Shown one piece after another: positions 15,743 to 23,529 of a stretch of DNA of 64,000 nt. The position numbers and the translations under genes were made by a program. The stretch is taken from positions 372,001 to 436,000 of the forward strand of contig NZ_JBFRBB010000004.1 in NCBI RefSeq assembly GCF_040932035.1, read 5' to 3'. The notes below the pieces were generated by a model, which saw only the letters and a program-made list of their open reading frames with translations, did no database searches and was not told where the DNA came from. Every line of letters starts with the position of its first letter. The stretch's first letter is position 1. This DNA is from Hoeflea_A sp040932035. Lineage in GTDB: Bacteria > Pseudomonadota > Alphaproteobacteria > Rhizobiales > Rhizobiaceae.

Positions 15743-16637
15743 TGAATGTGCCGGACTGCAATTCGCGGATCGCCTGAACCAGTTCTTCGCGCGTATTCAT
15801 GACAATCGGCCCGTGCCAGGCGACCGGCTCCTGGATCGGCTTGCCGCAAACGAGCAGGAAACGGACACCTTCATCGCCCGCCTGAACGGTGATTTCGTCG
15901 CCCGTATCGAAGACCACCAATGTGCGGTCACCCGATTGATCGCGCAACAGAAGCTCTTCGCCGCCGATTTCCTTTTCGGTCAGCACGCCGAAAGGCTTTG
16001 ACGCACCGGAAAAGCTGCCTGACCCCGCAAAAATATAGGCAAAGGCCGACCTGTAGGTGTCGACCGGCAATGTCTTCCGTTTGCCCGGGGGCACGGAAAT
16101 GTCGAGATAGAGCGGATCGGCCGACACGCCGTCCACCGGTCCTGATTTGCCCCAGAAATCGCCACACACCACGCGCACGACCGTTCCGTCGTCGTCGATA
16201 ACCTCGGGTATGTCGGCTGCCTTGATGTCCTGATAGCGCGGATCGGTCATCTTCAGAGAAGAAGGCAGGTTCGCCCAGAGCTGAAAACCGTGCATTCGGC
16301 CATGCGCATCGCCCTGCGGCATTTCCTGATGCATGATGCCGCTGCCGGCCGTCATCCATTGCACGTCGCCGGCGCCCAGCGTGCCCTGGTTGCCAAGACT
16401 GTCGCCATGATCGACCGTTCCGGCAAGCACATAGGTGATCGTCTCGATACCGCGGTGCGGATGCCAGGGAAATCCGGCAAGATAGTCTTCCGGCCTTTCA
16501 TTGCGGAAATCGTCGAACAGCAAAAACGGATCGGCCAGCGTCGGGTCGGTAAAGCCGAATGCGCGGTGCAGCTTGACGCCGGCCCCTTCCATTGTCGGGA
16601 CTGCGGATGAAATCTGTTTGACCGGTCGAATGGACAT
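15732..16637 (-). CDS. Pirin family protein
   Basis: A 301-residue double-cupin protein. The first cupin has the metal-binding pattern PHRGIETITYVLAGTVDHGDS, with a later HQEMP, as in YhhW/pirin proteins that bind iron and show quercetinase activity in vitro. The second cupin (about 180-280) is degenerate. The physiological role is not known; redox sensing and detoxification are both proposed for the family. It is convergent and slightly overlapping with the DUF2855 gene, a neighbourly arrangement without clear functional meaning. Confidence 0.9.
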   Translation of the reverse strand: MSIRPVKQISSAVPTMEGAGVKLHRAFGFTDPTLADPFLLFDDFRNERPEDYLAGFPWHPHRGIETITYVLAGTVDHGDSLGNQGTLGAGDVQWMTAGSGIMHQEMPQGDAHGRMHGFQLWANLPSSLKMTDPRYQDIKAADIPEVIDDDGTVVRVVCGDFWGKSGPVDGVSADPLYLDISVPPGKRKTLPVDTYRSAFAYIFAGSGSFSGASKPFGVLTEKEIGGEELLLRDQSGDRTLVVFDTGDEITVQAGDEGVRFLLVCGKPIQEPVAWHGPIVMNTREELVQAIRELQSGTFIKS

Positions 16638-16745
16638 GGGCCTGTCTCCTTGGTTGACCCAGAATATAGCGAGCCCGGCCGGTGAATTAAGAAGAGCTGC
16701 GAAGACGCACCGTTCAGCAATAGAAGACAGAAGGCGAAGATGCGG

Positions 16746-17216
16746 TCACACGGTGTTGACGAGCGGCAGCGCGGTCGTGTCCTTGATATCCTCCATGACG
16801 AAGGAAGCGTTGACGTCGGCCAGGGGCACCCGGGCGATCAGCCGCTGATAGAGCCGGTCATAGGCCTTGACATCCGCAACGCGCGCCCTGAGCACATAGT
16901 CGAGTTCGCCGCTGGTCCGGTGCACGCCGGTGATTTCCGGCAGGCTGACGACGGCCTCGCGAAACTGCGCCAGCCAGTCGGGGTCGTGATTGGCGGTGCG
17001 GATGAAAATGAAGACAGAGAGACCGCAACCGATTTGCTCGGCATCGACCAGCGCGACCCGGCCCTTGATCACGCCGCCATCCTCCAAAGCTCTCAGTCGT
17101 CGCCAGCAGGCGTTGCGCGATAGATGCACCTTTTCCGCCAGCGATTCGATGGACAGGCCGCCATCGCGCTGCAGTTCGTGCAGTATCTTGTGATCAATTT
17201 CATCAATTTTACGCAT
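16746..17216 (-). CDS. Lrp/AsnC family transcriptional regulator
   Basis: A 156-residue regulator with an N-terminal winged helix-turn-helix (IDEIDHKILHELQRDGG, then LSRNACWRRLRALEDGGVI) and a C-terminal RAM/AsnC ligand-binding domain (about 70-145, including ITGVHRTSGELDYVLRARV). Members sense amino acids and bind as dimers or octamers. Two matching inverted repeats lie directly upstream in the divergent region, so it probably regulates itself and the small DUF6356 gene. The ligand is unknown. Confidence 0.92.
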   Translation of the reverse strand: MRKIDEIDHKILHELQRDGGLSIESLAEKVHLSRNACWRRLRALEDGGVIKGRVALVDAEQIGCGLSVFIFIRTANHDPDWLAQFREAVVSLPEITGVHRTSGELDYVLRARVADVKAYDRLYQRLIARVPLADVNASFVMEDIKDTTALPLVNTV

Positions 17217-17218
17217 TG

Positions 17219-17236
17219 TTGGGACATATATCCCAA
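17219..17236. promoter_or_regulatory. Putative Lrp-type operator 1
   Basis: TTGGGA-CATATA-TCCCAA is a perfect inverted repeat with 6-bp arms, only 3 bases from the lrp-like start codon. A near copy lies 41 bases away, about four helical turns, as expected for cooperative binding of Lrp-family dimers. Confidence 0.6.
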
Positions 17237-17259
17237 TATCGAGAGAAAATACAGAATAA

Positions 17260-17276
17260 TTGGGAACATATCCCGA
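17260..17276. promoter_or_regulatory. Putative Lrp-type operator 2
   Basis: TTGGGA-ACATA-TCCCGA repeats the arms of operator 1 with a one-base shorter spacer and one mismatch. It lies between the divergent lrp-like and DUF6356 genes. Confidence 0.55.
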
Positions 17277-17331
17277 TAAGCGCGGCTTATCCTGTCTAAA
17301 AACTGCAAAATCCGTTCAAGGGGATACCGCC

Positions 17332-17547
17332 ATGACAAAACCGATCACCCGGTTGTTTACCGACCATCCGAAATCCGTCGACGAAACTTATCTTGAGCAC
17401 ATGCGGTTCGCCGCGGGTTTCTCGGCACGCCTGTTCCTTGCCTCCTGCGCGGCTTTTGTTCATGCGTTTTTGCCTTTTCTTTTTGAAAAAACCGCAAGCG
17501 GCATGATCAATGCTATGCATCATCGCATGCATAACCGGAACGGATAG
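17332..17547 (+). CDS. Small DUF6356-type membrane-associated protein
   Basis: A 71-residue protein starting at ATG 17332 behind AAGGGGATACC. It has an N-terminal hydrophilic segment (LFTDHPKSVDETYLEHM), one hydrophobic helix (about 28-46, GFSARLFLASCAAFVHAFLPF) and a His/Met-rich tail. It matches a short alphaproteobacterial family of unknown function that I recall as DUF6356. It is divergent from the Lrp-type regulator and shares its operator region, so it may be that regulator's target. Confidence 0.7.
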   Translation: MTKPITRLFTDHPKSVDETYLEHMRFAAGFSARLFLASCAAFVHAFLPFLFEKTASGMINAMHHRMHNRNG

Positions 17548-17838
17548 AAAGCTCGCCTTGATCAGATGGGATCATTTGATGGCGGATATCGATCCACTCG
17601 ACCGGGCGCGACGGGAGCGCGTCATATGGGCGGTGTAACGACGCTATGGGTCGACTTCCCCACCCCTGAAAGGAAGAAAGATTGTGACAAACAACGTTGA
17701 AGGGGCCGGGCAATACTGTCCTCCGGTGTCGTTGACCAGCGCTTGTGGTGGACTGGGGTTACCGCGTGCAACTGGTCCGGCCGGTGGGCAAAAAAGCCCC
17801 GGTCAAATGGTTCCATCTGAACAAGGCAGGTTTTAACA
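17548..17838. other. Intergenic region with two short open frames
   Basis: The 291 bases between the DUF6356 gene and the amidotransferase hold a 24-codon frame (17626-17700) and a 45-codon frame (17745-17882) that runs into the amidotransferase start in another frame. The latter starts with GTG and encodes residues such as VQLVRPVGKKAPVKWFHLN, which look protein-like, but no ribosome-binding site or known family supports either. Confidence 0.3.
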
Positions 17839-18648
17839 ATGTGCAGATGGGTAGCCTATCACGGCCGGCGACGCTTTCTTGAAGATCTCGTGACGTCCCC
17901 GACGCACTCGCTGATCGACCAATCGCAATGCGCGACCGAGGCGAAGACGGCGACCAACGGTGATGGTTTCGGCATTGCCTGGTATGGAGAGCGGGATGAG
18001 CCGGGCCACTACCGCGACATCCTGCCGGCCTGGTCGGACGACAATCTGCGCTCGCTGGCGCGGCAGATCGGTTCGGAACTGTTTCTTGCCCATGTGCGCG
18101 CCTCGACCGCGGGTCGCACAACGAGGGACAATTGCCATCCGTTTGTCCACGGACGCTGGTCTTTCATGCATAACGGTCAGCTTGGTGACTTCGATCGTCT
18201 CGAGCGGCGGCTTGAGGCGCGGCTGAGCGACCGGCTTTATGGCGAGCGGAAGGGCTCGACCGATTCCGAACTTCTGTTTCTGCTGGCACTTGAATTCGGG
18301 CTGGATGCAAATCCGAAGCGTGCAATGGAGGAAACGCTCGGATTTGTCCTGTCGCAGGCAGAGGATCTTGGCGCAAGGCCGCTGATCCGCTTCACCTCCG
18401 CCTATAGCGACGGCGATGCGCTTTTTTGCGTGCGCTACGCGACGGACCGGCATGCACCGACGCTCTATTCGGGCCCGATGTCGGCGGCAATGAAGGAAGA
18501 CGGCTACTGCCTGGTCTCTGAACCTTTCGACGAGGACGTCAGCCGCTGGTCCGAGATACCGACGGGCAGTTTCGTGCGCGTACGCGCCGATGGGTTGTCG
18601 ATCAGCACGTTCGAGCCACGGCGGTGCGTTCAGGCAATCGCGGTCTGA
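17839..18648 (+). CDS. Class II glutamine amidotransferase (YafJ type)
   Basis: A 269-residue N-terminal-nucleophile hydrolase. After removal of Met, Cys2 (MCRWVAYHG) is the catalytic nucleophile. The family motifs NGDGFGIAWY, HVRAST and HNGQLGDF match the GATase_4/YafJ group. There is no synthase domain, so ammonia released from glutamine, or the amide hydrolysed, would serve an unknown partner or small molecule. Relatives include EgtC of ergothioneine synthesis, but no egt genes are present. The 3' end overlaps the convergent coaBC gene by 19 bases. Confidence 0.88.
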   Translation: MCRWVAYHGRRRFLEDLVTSPTHSLIDQSQCATEAKTATNGDGFGIAWYGERDEPGHYRDILPAWSDDNLRSLARQIGSELFLAHVRASTAGRTTRDNCHPFVHGRWSFMHNGQLGDFDRLERRLEARLSDRLYGERKGSTDSELLFLLALEFGLDANPKRAMEETLGFVLSQAEDLGARPLIRFTSAYSDGDALFCVRYATDRHAPTLYSGPMSAAMKEDGYCLVSEPFDEDVSRWSEIPTGSFVRVRADGLSISTFEPRRCVQAIAV

Positions 18649-20018
18649 AGACGCTGGGCGATTTCCAGCGCCAGTTTTGCCGCCACCGATTGCTTGTCCA
18701 TCTCCGGCCAGTCCTCGACGCCCGATGCAGAGACGATGCGCACATGGTTACGGTCGCCCCCCATGATGCCGGTTTCCGGCGAAACGTCATTGGCGACGAT
18801 CCAGTCGGCGCCCTTGCGCTCCAGCTTGGCGCGGGCATTGTCGATGAGGTTCTGGGTTTCGGCGGCAAAACCCACGACGAGGGAAGGGCGCTTTTTGTGG
18901 TGGCCGACGGTTTTGAGGATGTCGGGATTTTCCGTCAGCTTCAGCGGCGGCGGCGCCTTGCCCGGCTTCTTTTTGATTTTTTCACCCGATTCACCCGCCG
19001 TGCGCCAATCGGCAACGGCGGCAACCATGACCGCGATGTCCGCTGGCAGCAATTGCTCGACCGTTTCGAGCATCTCGCGCGCGCTTTCGACATGGACTGT
19101 CGTGACTCCTTGCGGATCGGAAATAGTGACCGGCCCTGAAACCAGGGTCACGGCCGCACCGAGCGCCGCCAGTTCAGCGGCAATCGCGTGGCCCTGCTTG
19201 CCGGAGGAGCGGTTGGCGATGTAGCGCACCGGATCGATCGGTTCGTGGGTCGGACCTGAGGTGACAATCGCTGTCCGGCCGGCAAGCGGCTTCGGACGGT
19301 CGTCGAGAATGTGCTGGACGGCGGCAACGATATCGAGCGGTTCGGCCATGCGCCCGGTGCCCGCCTCGCCGCTTTCCGCCATCTCGCCGCGCATCGGGCC
19401 GACAATATGGGCGCCGTCCCCGCGCAATTGCTGCATGTTGCGCTGGAATGCAGGGGCGTTCCACATGACCGGGTTCATCGCCGGTGCGACAAGCAGCGGC
19501 CGGTTGCTCGCAAGAATGACGGTCGAGGCCAGATCATCGGCAAGGCCAAGCGCCATTTTGCCGATGAAATCGGCGGTTGCCGGCGCGACCACGACAAGAT
19601 CGGCCTCGCGGGCAAGGCGGATATGGCCGACATCGTGCTCGTCCTCGCGTGAAAACAGATCGTCGAAAACCGTATCTGCGGCAAGCGCGCCGACCGCGAG
19701 CGGTGTTATGAATTCCTTCGCGCCCCGTGTCATGACGGGCCTCACCGACGCGCCGCGCTCGCGCAGCCGGCGAATCAGATCAAGCGACTTGTAGGCTGCA
19801 ATCCCGCCGGTGATGATGAGAAGGATGCGTTTGCCCGACAAAGTTGCGCTGCCGGCAGGTTCCGGCCAGATGCGGTCCGCATTGTCGGGCGCCGGGGTAG
19901 TCGTATCGCGCAGCAGGTGGCGCACTTCCTCTTCCATCGATCGGCCGTTGCGGGCGGCGCGTTCGCGCAGCTGCTGCTTGGTCGCGTCGTCGAGATTTCG
20001 AATGGTGATGCTGGCCAT
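18630..20018 (-). CDS. coaBC: CoaBC with an N-terminal ribbon-helix-helix domain
   Basis: A 462-residue bifunctional phosphopantothenate-cysteine ligase / phosphopantothenoylcysteine decarboxylase, two steps of coenzyme A synthesis. Residues 1-40 (MASITIRNLDDATKQQL, then RNGRSMEEEVRHLLRD) are a FitA/VapB-like ribbon-helix-helix DNA-binding domain, absent from standard CoaBC. CoaC follows (about 60-235) with His132 (GHIRLAREAD) and the FMN-site APAMNPVMW. CoaB follows from about 247 with SGPTHEPIDPVRYIANRSSG. Where E. coli has ACG before GPGRM, this protein has ESG (Ser216), so the decarboxylase clamp Cys is missing. ATG 20018 follows AAGGGAGACC; a start at 20048 is possible but lacks this. 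It is the third gene after ubiE and ubiB. Confidence 0.93.
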   Translation of the reverse strand: MASITIRNLDDATKQQLRERAARNGRSMEEEVRHLLRDTTTPAPDNADRIWPEPAGSATLSGKRILLIITGGIAAYKSLDLIRRLRERGASVRPVMTRGAKEFITPLAVGALAADTVFDDLFSREDEHDVGHIRLAREADLVVVAPATADFIGKMALGLADDLASTVILASNRPLLVAPAMNPVMWNAPAFQRNMQQLRGDGAHIVGPMRGEMAESGEAGTGRMAEPLDIVAAVQHILDDRPKPLAGRTAIVTSGPTHEPIDPVRYIANRSSGKQGHAIAAELAALGAAVTLVSGPVTISDPQGVTTVHVESAREMLETVEQLLPADIAVMVAAVADWRTAGESGEKIKKKPGKAPPPLKLTENPDILKTVGHHKKRPSLVVGFAAETQNLIDNARAKLERKGADWIVANDVSPETGIMGGDRNHVRIVSASGVEDWPEMDKQSVAAKLALEIAQRLQTAIA

Positions 20019-20048
20019 GAAGGTCTCCCTTGCGAGGGATCCTACCAA

Positions 20049-20060
20049 ATTGCTAGCAAT
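20049..20060. promoter_or_regulatory. 12-bp palindrome upstream of the RHH-coaBC gene
   Basis: ATTGCTAGCAAT is a perfect palindrome ending 31 bases upstream of the coaBC start, in the 51-base gap after ubiB. Size and place fit an operator for the RHH domain encoded just downstream. Confidence 0.45.
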
Positions 20061-20069
20061 GAAATCAAT

Positions 20070-21641
20070 TCACAATTGAAATGCAATATATATTGCAGTC
20101 AATGCAATCACCCATAGGGCGATGCGTCCGGAGCGCGAGTGGCGCGCTTCCGCCTTGCCGATGGCCTCTGCTGTCTGTGCATCGAAGCGCAGCCCGTCGC
20201 GGCTCATGGTATCCAGTTCCTCCGACAGCCGTTCGGCCCTTGCCGCAATTTCCGGCGCCTGTTCGGCCAGCTTGACCGCCGCGTGCAGCCCGTCCTTGAT
20301 GTCGGTAACGACACGCGCCGGCCCCAGATTGCGCGCGATCCAGTCGCCGACGACCGGCTCCGAAGCCTTCCACATGTTGAAATGCGGGTTGAGCAGCCTG
20401 GAGACCCCTTCGACAACGACCATCGTTTTCTGCAGCATGATGAGTTCGGGCCGTGTCTGCATGTCGAACAGCTCCGTGACTTCAAATAGCAGCGTCAGCA
20501 GTTTCGCCATGGAGATAGTTTCGGCCGACTGGCCGTGGATCGGCTCGCCAATGGCGCGGATCGCCTGAGCAAAGCTGGCCATGTCGTGATGGGCAGGTAC
20601 GTAGCCGGCTTCAAAATGAACCTCGGCCACCCGGCGGTAGTCGCGGCGGATGAAGCCGTAAAGGATTTCGGCAAGGAAGCGGCGTTCTTTTTTACCAAGC
20701 CGGCCAACGATGCCCATATCGACCGCCACGATCGTTCCGTCCGGATCGACGAAGAGATTGCCTTGATGCATATCCGCATGGAAGAAGCCGTCGCGCAGCG
20801 TGTGGCGAAGGAATGACTGGATCAGCACCTCGGACAGGTGTGCAAGGTCATGACCGGCCTCTTTCAGAGTCTCGATATCGGCGATCTTGATGCCGTCGAT
20901 CCACTCCATCGTGACAACGTCGCGCCCGGTGCGCTCCCAGTCCACCTGCGGCACACGAAAGCCCGGATCGTCGCGCGTGTTTTCCGCAAGTTCCGAAAGC
21001 GCTGCCGCCTCAAGGCGGAAATCCATTTCGATCTTCGTCGTCTGTTCCAGCGTGTGGGCGACGTCGACCGGCCTCAGCCGCCGCGTCGCCGGCGCCATTC
21101 GCTCCGCAAGGCGCGCGACAAGATAAAAGGCTTCGAGATCCCGATGAAACCGTTTGCGGATGCCGGGCCGCACCACCTTCACGGCCACTTTGTGCATGCC
21201 GTTGGTGTCGCTCGTTGTGGCGGGATGGACCTGCGCGATCGATGCGGCGGCGATCGGTTCGCCAAATTCGCTGTAAAGATCGTCGATCTCGCGGCCGAGC
21301 GAGCCGACAATCCGTTCCCTTGCGCTTTGCTGGGAGAAAGTGTCCATGCGGTCCTGCAGCAGGGAAAGGTCTTCTGCCAGCGACTGGCCGACGACGTCCG
21401 GACGGGTGGCGAGGAACTGTCCCAGCTTCACATAGGACGGGCCGAGCCGTTCCACGGCGCGCGCAAGCCGCTCGGCGCGGTCTGCGCTTTGCGCTTTGCG
21501 CCGTGCAATCATCGTTGCAATCCTGTGCCCCAGCCGTGCCGGGCCGTGAAGGCCCTCGACCGGCAGTGACGCGATCACGCCCTCGCGGGCCATGACCCAA
21601 CCAGCGCGCATCAGACGATAATAGGCAAGGAAACTGTTCAT
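20070..21641 (-). CDS. ubiB: Ubiquinone biosynthesis protein UbiB (ABC1/ADCK family)
   Basis: A 523-residue atypical kinase/ATPase needed for ubiquinone synthesis, acting at the inner membrane. The family motifs are visible: KxGQ-type sequence YVKLGQFLATRPDVV, SIAQVHPA, the nucleotide lysine in KVAVKVVRPG, DMHQGNLFVDPDG (catalytic loop) and VDMGIVGRL (metal loop). A C-terminal hydrophobic helix (about 504-522) anchors it. It is 39 bases downstream of ubiE and probably in the same transcript. Confidence 0.95.
   Translation of the reverse strand: MNSFLAYYRLMRAGWVMAREGVIASLPVEGLHGPARLGHRIATMIARRKAQSADRAERLARAVERLGPSYVKLGQFLATRPDVVGQSLAEDLSLLQDRMDTFSQQSARERIVGSLGREIDDLYSEFGEPIAAASIAQVHPATTSDTNGMHKVAVKVVRPGIRKRFHRDLEAFYLVARLAERMAPATRRLRPVDVAHTLEQTTKIEMDFRLEAAALSELAENTRDDPGFRVPQVDWERTGRDVVTMEWIDGIKIADIETLKEAGHDLAHLSEVLIQSFLRHTLRDGFFHADMHQGNLFVDPDGTIVAVDMGIVGRLGKKERRFLAEILYGFIRRDYRRVAEVHFEAGYVPAHHDMASFAQAIRAIGEPIHGQSAETISMAKLLTLLFEVTELFDMQTRPELIMLQKTMVVVEGVSRLLNPHFNMWKASEPVVGDWIARNLGPARVVTDIKDGLHAAVKLAEQAPEIAARAERLSEELDTMSRDGLRFDAQTAEAIGKAEARHSRSGRIALWVIALTAIYIAFQL
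20082..20097. promoter_or_regulatory. 16-bp palindrome inside the end of ubiB
   Basis: TGCAATATATATTGCA is a perfect palindrome 64-79 bases upstream of the coaBC start. It lies in the last codons of ubiB, which read AIYIAFQL. A TTGACT hexamer just before it, reading towards coaBC, could be a -35 element, so binding here could control an internal promoter. Confidence 0.45.
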
Positions 21642-21680
21642 GATCTGCCGGGCCGTTTCAGCAAGCGTTTGAGTGTTTGT

Positions 21681-22457
21681 TTAGAGCTTCCAGCCGGAAT
21701 GCAGGGCAGCGACGCCGCCCGTATAGTTGGTCCATTTGACCCGGGAGAAACCGGCGTTTTCGATCATCGCGGCAAAATTCGGCTGGTCGGGGAACTTGCG
21801 GATGGATTCGACCAGATAGCGGTATGGTTCGCCGTCGCCGGTAATCACTTTCCCGAATTGCGGGATCGCGTTGAACGACCAGGCGTCATAGAACTTTTCG
21901 AAGACCGGCATGTCCACATCGGAAAATTCAAGGCACAGGAACCGCCCGCCGCGCTTCAGCACCCGATAGGCCTCCTTGAGGGCCACATCGATGCGCGGCA
22001 CGTTGCGTATGCCAAATGCGATGGTGTAGGCGTCGAAGGAATTGTCTTCAAACGGCAGATCCTCGGCATTGGCCTCGACGAATGTCAGGTTTTCTTCAAG
22101 CCTGCGCTTGGCAGCACGCTGCCGGCCGACTTCAAGCATCGAGCCGTTGATGTCGAGAATGGTTGCATGTGCCAGACGGCGCGAAGCCTCGATGATGCGA
22201 AAAGCGATGTCCCCAGTGCCGCCCGCCACATCAAGCACTTTGTAGTTCCCGTTCCGCTGCGGATTGAGGGCGCTGATCATGGCGTCCTTCCACACCCGGT
22301 GCATGCCGGCGGACATGACGTCGTTCATGATGTCATAGCGCCGGGCAACGCCATGGAAGACGTCATTGACGAGCCCCTGTTTCTCGCCTTCACCGACTTG
22401 CCTGAAGCCGTAGGATGTTTCCATGCCGCCGGCGGCGGAAGTGCGCGTTTCAGACAT
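21681..22457 (-). CDS. ubiE: Ubiquinone/menaquinone C-methyltransferase UbiE
   Basis: A 258-residue SAM-dependent methyltransferase that adds the C-methyl group to the demethylquinone intermediate. Motif I is VLDVAGGTGDIAF, and the family signatures YDIMNDVMSAGMHRVWKD and RVLKRGGRFLCLEFS are intact. In an alphaproteobacterium the relevant product is ubiquinone. It leads the ubiE-ubiB-coaBC cluster and is divergent from mutM across 142 bases. Confidence 0.96.
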   Translation of the reverse strand: MSETRTSAAGGMETSYGFRQVGEGEKQGLVNDVFHGVARRYDIMNDVMSAGMHRVWKDAMISALNPQRNGNYKVLDVAGGTGDIAFRIIEASRRLAHATILDINGSMLEVGRQRAAKRRLEENLTFVEANAEDLPFEDNSFDAYTIAFGIRNVPRIDVALKEAYRVLKRGGRFLCLEFSDVDMPVFEKFYDAWSFNAIPQFGKVITGDGEPYRYLVESIRKFPDQPNFAAMIENAGFSRVKWTNYTGGVAALHSGWKL

Positions 22458-22599
22458 TCAAAGAACTCCGATACTCAATTCGACAGGAACAATAGCCTAA
22501 GGCGCAAAGATGCGCTATCAGGCTCACCAGTTTGCCGGTGCGGCAAAGTCGCGCCGCTTATAGGTCAAGTCGAACCAAAAGCCAACGTACCGAGGCCCC

Positions 22600-23490
22600 A
22601 TGCCTGAACTGCCCGAAGTCGAAACCGTCCGCCGCGGCCTGCAGCCGGCAATGGAGGGTGCAACCGTCGAACGCCTCGAGCAGCGCCGCGCCGATCTGCG
22701 CTTTCCATTTCCTGAAGATTTTGCCGCCCGTGTCGAAGGGCGCAGCATCACTGCGCTGCACAGGCGCGCCAAATACCTGCTGATCGGTTTGGACGACGGA
22801 TCGGTTCTGATTTCGCATCTCGGCATGTCCGGATCCTACTATGTTGACAGTGATGCCGCTGGCGGGACACCCGGTCATTTCCACCATGACCGCAGCAAGG
22901 ATGAAAAGCACGATCATGTCGTCTTTCATCTCGATGGCCCCGGGGGCAGGGCAAGGGTCGTCTATAATGACCCGCGGCGTTTCGGCTTCATGCTGTTGAG
23001 CGACAGCAACGGCCTCGAGGATCATCCGCTGATCCGGGACCTCGGTGCGGAGCCGACCGGCAATGCGCTTAACGCGGAACATCTTGCCAAACACTTTGCC
23101 GGCAAAAAGGCGCCTTTGAAGGCGGCGTTGCTCGATCAGAGGATCATCGCCGGTCTTGGCAATATCTATGTCTGCGAAGCCCTGTGGCAGTCGGGACTGT
23201 CGCCGCGCCGAGCGGCCGGCACGCTGGTATCGGCTTCAGGCGAGCCCGTCAAACGGCTCGAGGAGCTGACCCGCGCGGTACGCACCGTCATTGCGGCCGC
23301 GATCGAGGCGGGTGGCTCGTCACTGCGCGACCACCGGCAGGCCGACGGCACCCTTGGCTATTTCCAGCACAGCTTTAATACTTATGATCGAGAAGGAGAG
23401 CCTTGCAGACGCGACGGCTGTGGTGGAAATATCCGGCGAATTGTACAAAGCGGACGCTCGACATTTTACTGTCCGGCCTGTCAGCGCTGA
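22600..23490 (+). CDS. mutM: Formamidopyrimidine-DNA glycosylase
   Basis: A 296-residue bifunctional glycosylase/AP lyase that removes 8-oxoguanine and ring-opened purines. The protein begins MPELPEVETVRRGL, giving the Pro2 nucleophile and Glu3. The helix-two-turn-helix segment is in the middle (LLDQRIIAGLGNIYVCEAL). The C-terminus has a four-cysteine zinc finger: CRRDGCGG, then YCPACQR. Full length and intact. The next gene, an enoyl-CoA hydratase, follows 39 bases later on the same strand. Confidence 0.97.
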   Translation: MPELPEVETVRRGLQPAMEGATVERLEQRRADLRFPFPEDFAARVEGRSITALHRRAKYLLIGLDDGSVLISHLGMSGSYYVDSDAAGGTPGHFHHDRSKDEKHDHVVFHLDGPGGRARVVYNDPRRFGFMLLSDSNGLEDHPLIRDLGAEPTGNALNAEHLAKHFAGKKAPLKAALLDQRIIAGLGNIYVCEALWQSGLSPRRAAGTLVSASGEPVKRLEELTRAVRTVIAAAIEAGGSSLRDHRQADGTLGYFQHSFNTYDREGEPCRRDGCGGNIRRIVQSGRSTFYCPACQR

Positions 23491-23529
23491 CCGGTTGATC
23501 TAAATAGACGAAGGAAAGGGAATTCGAAC

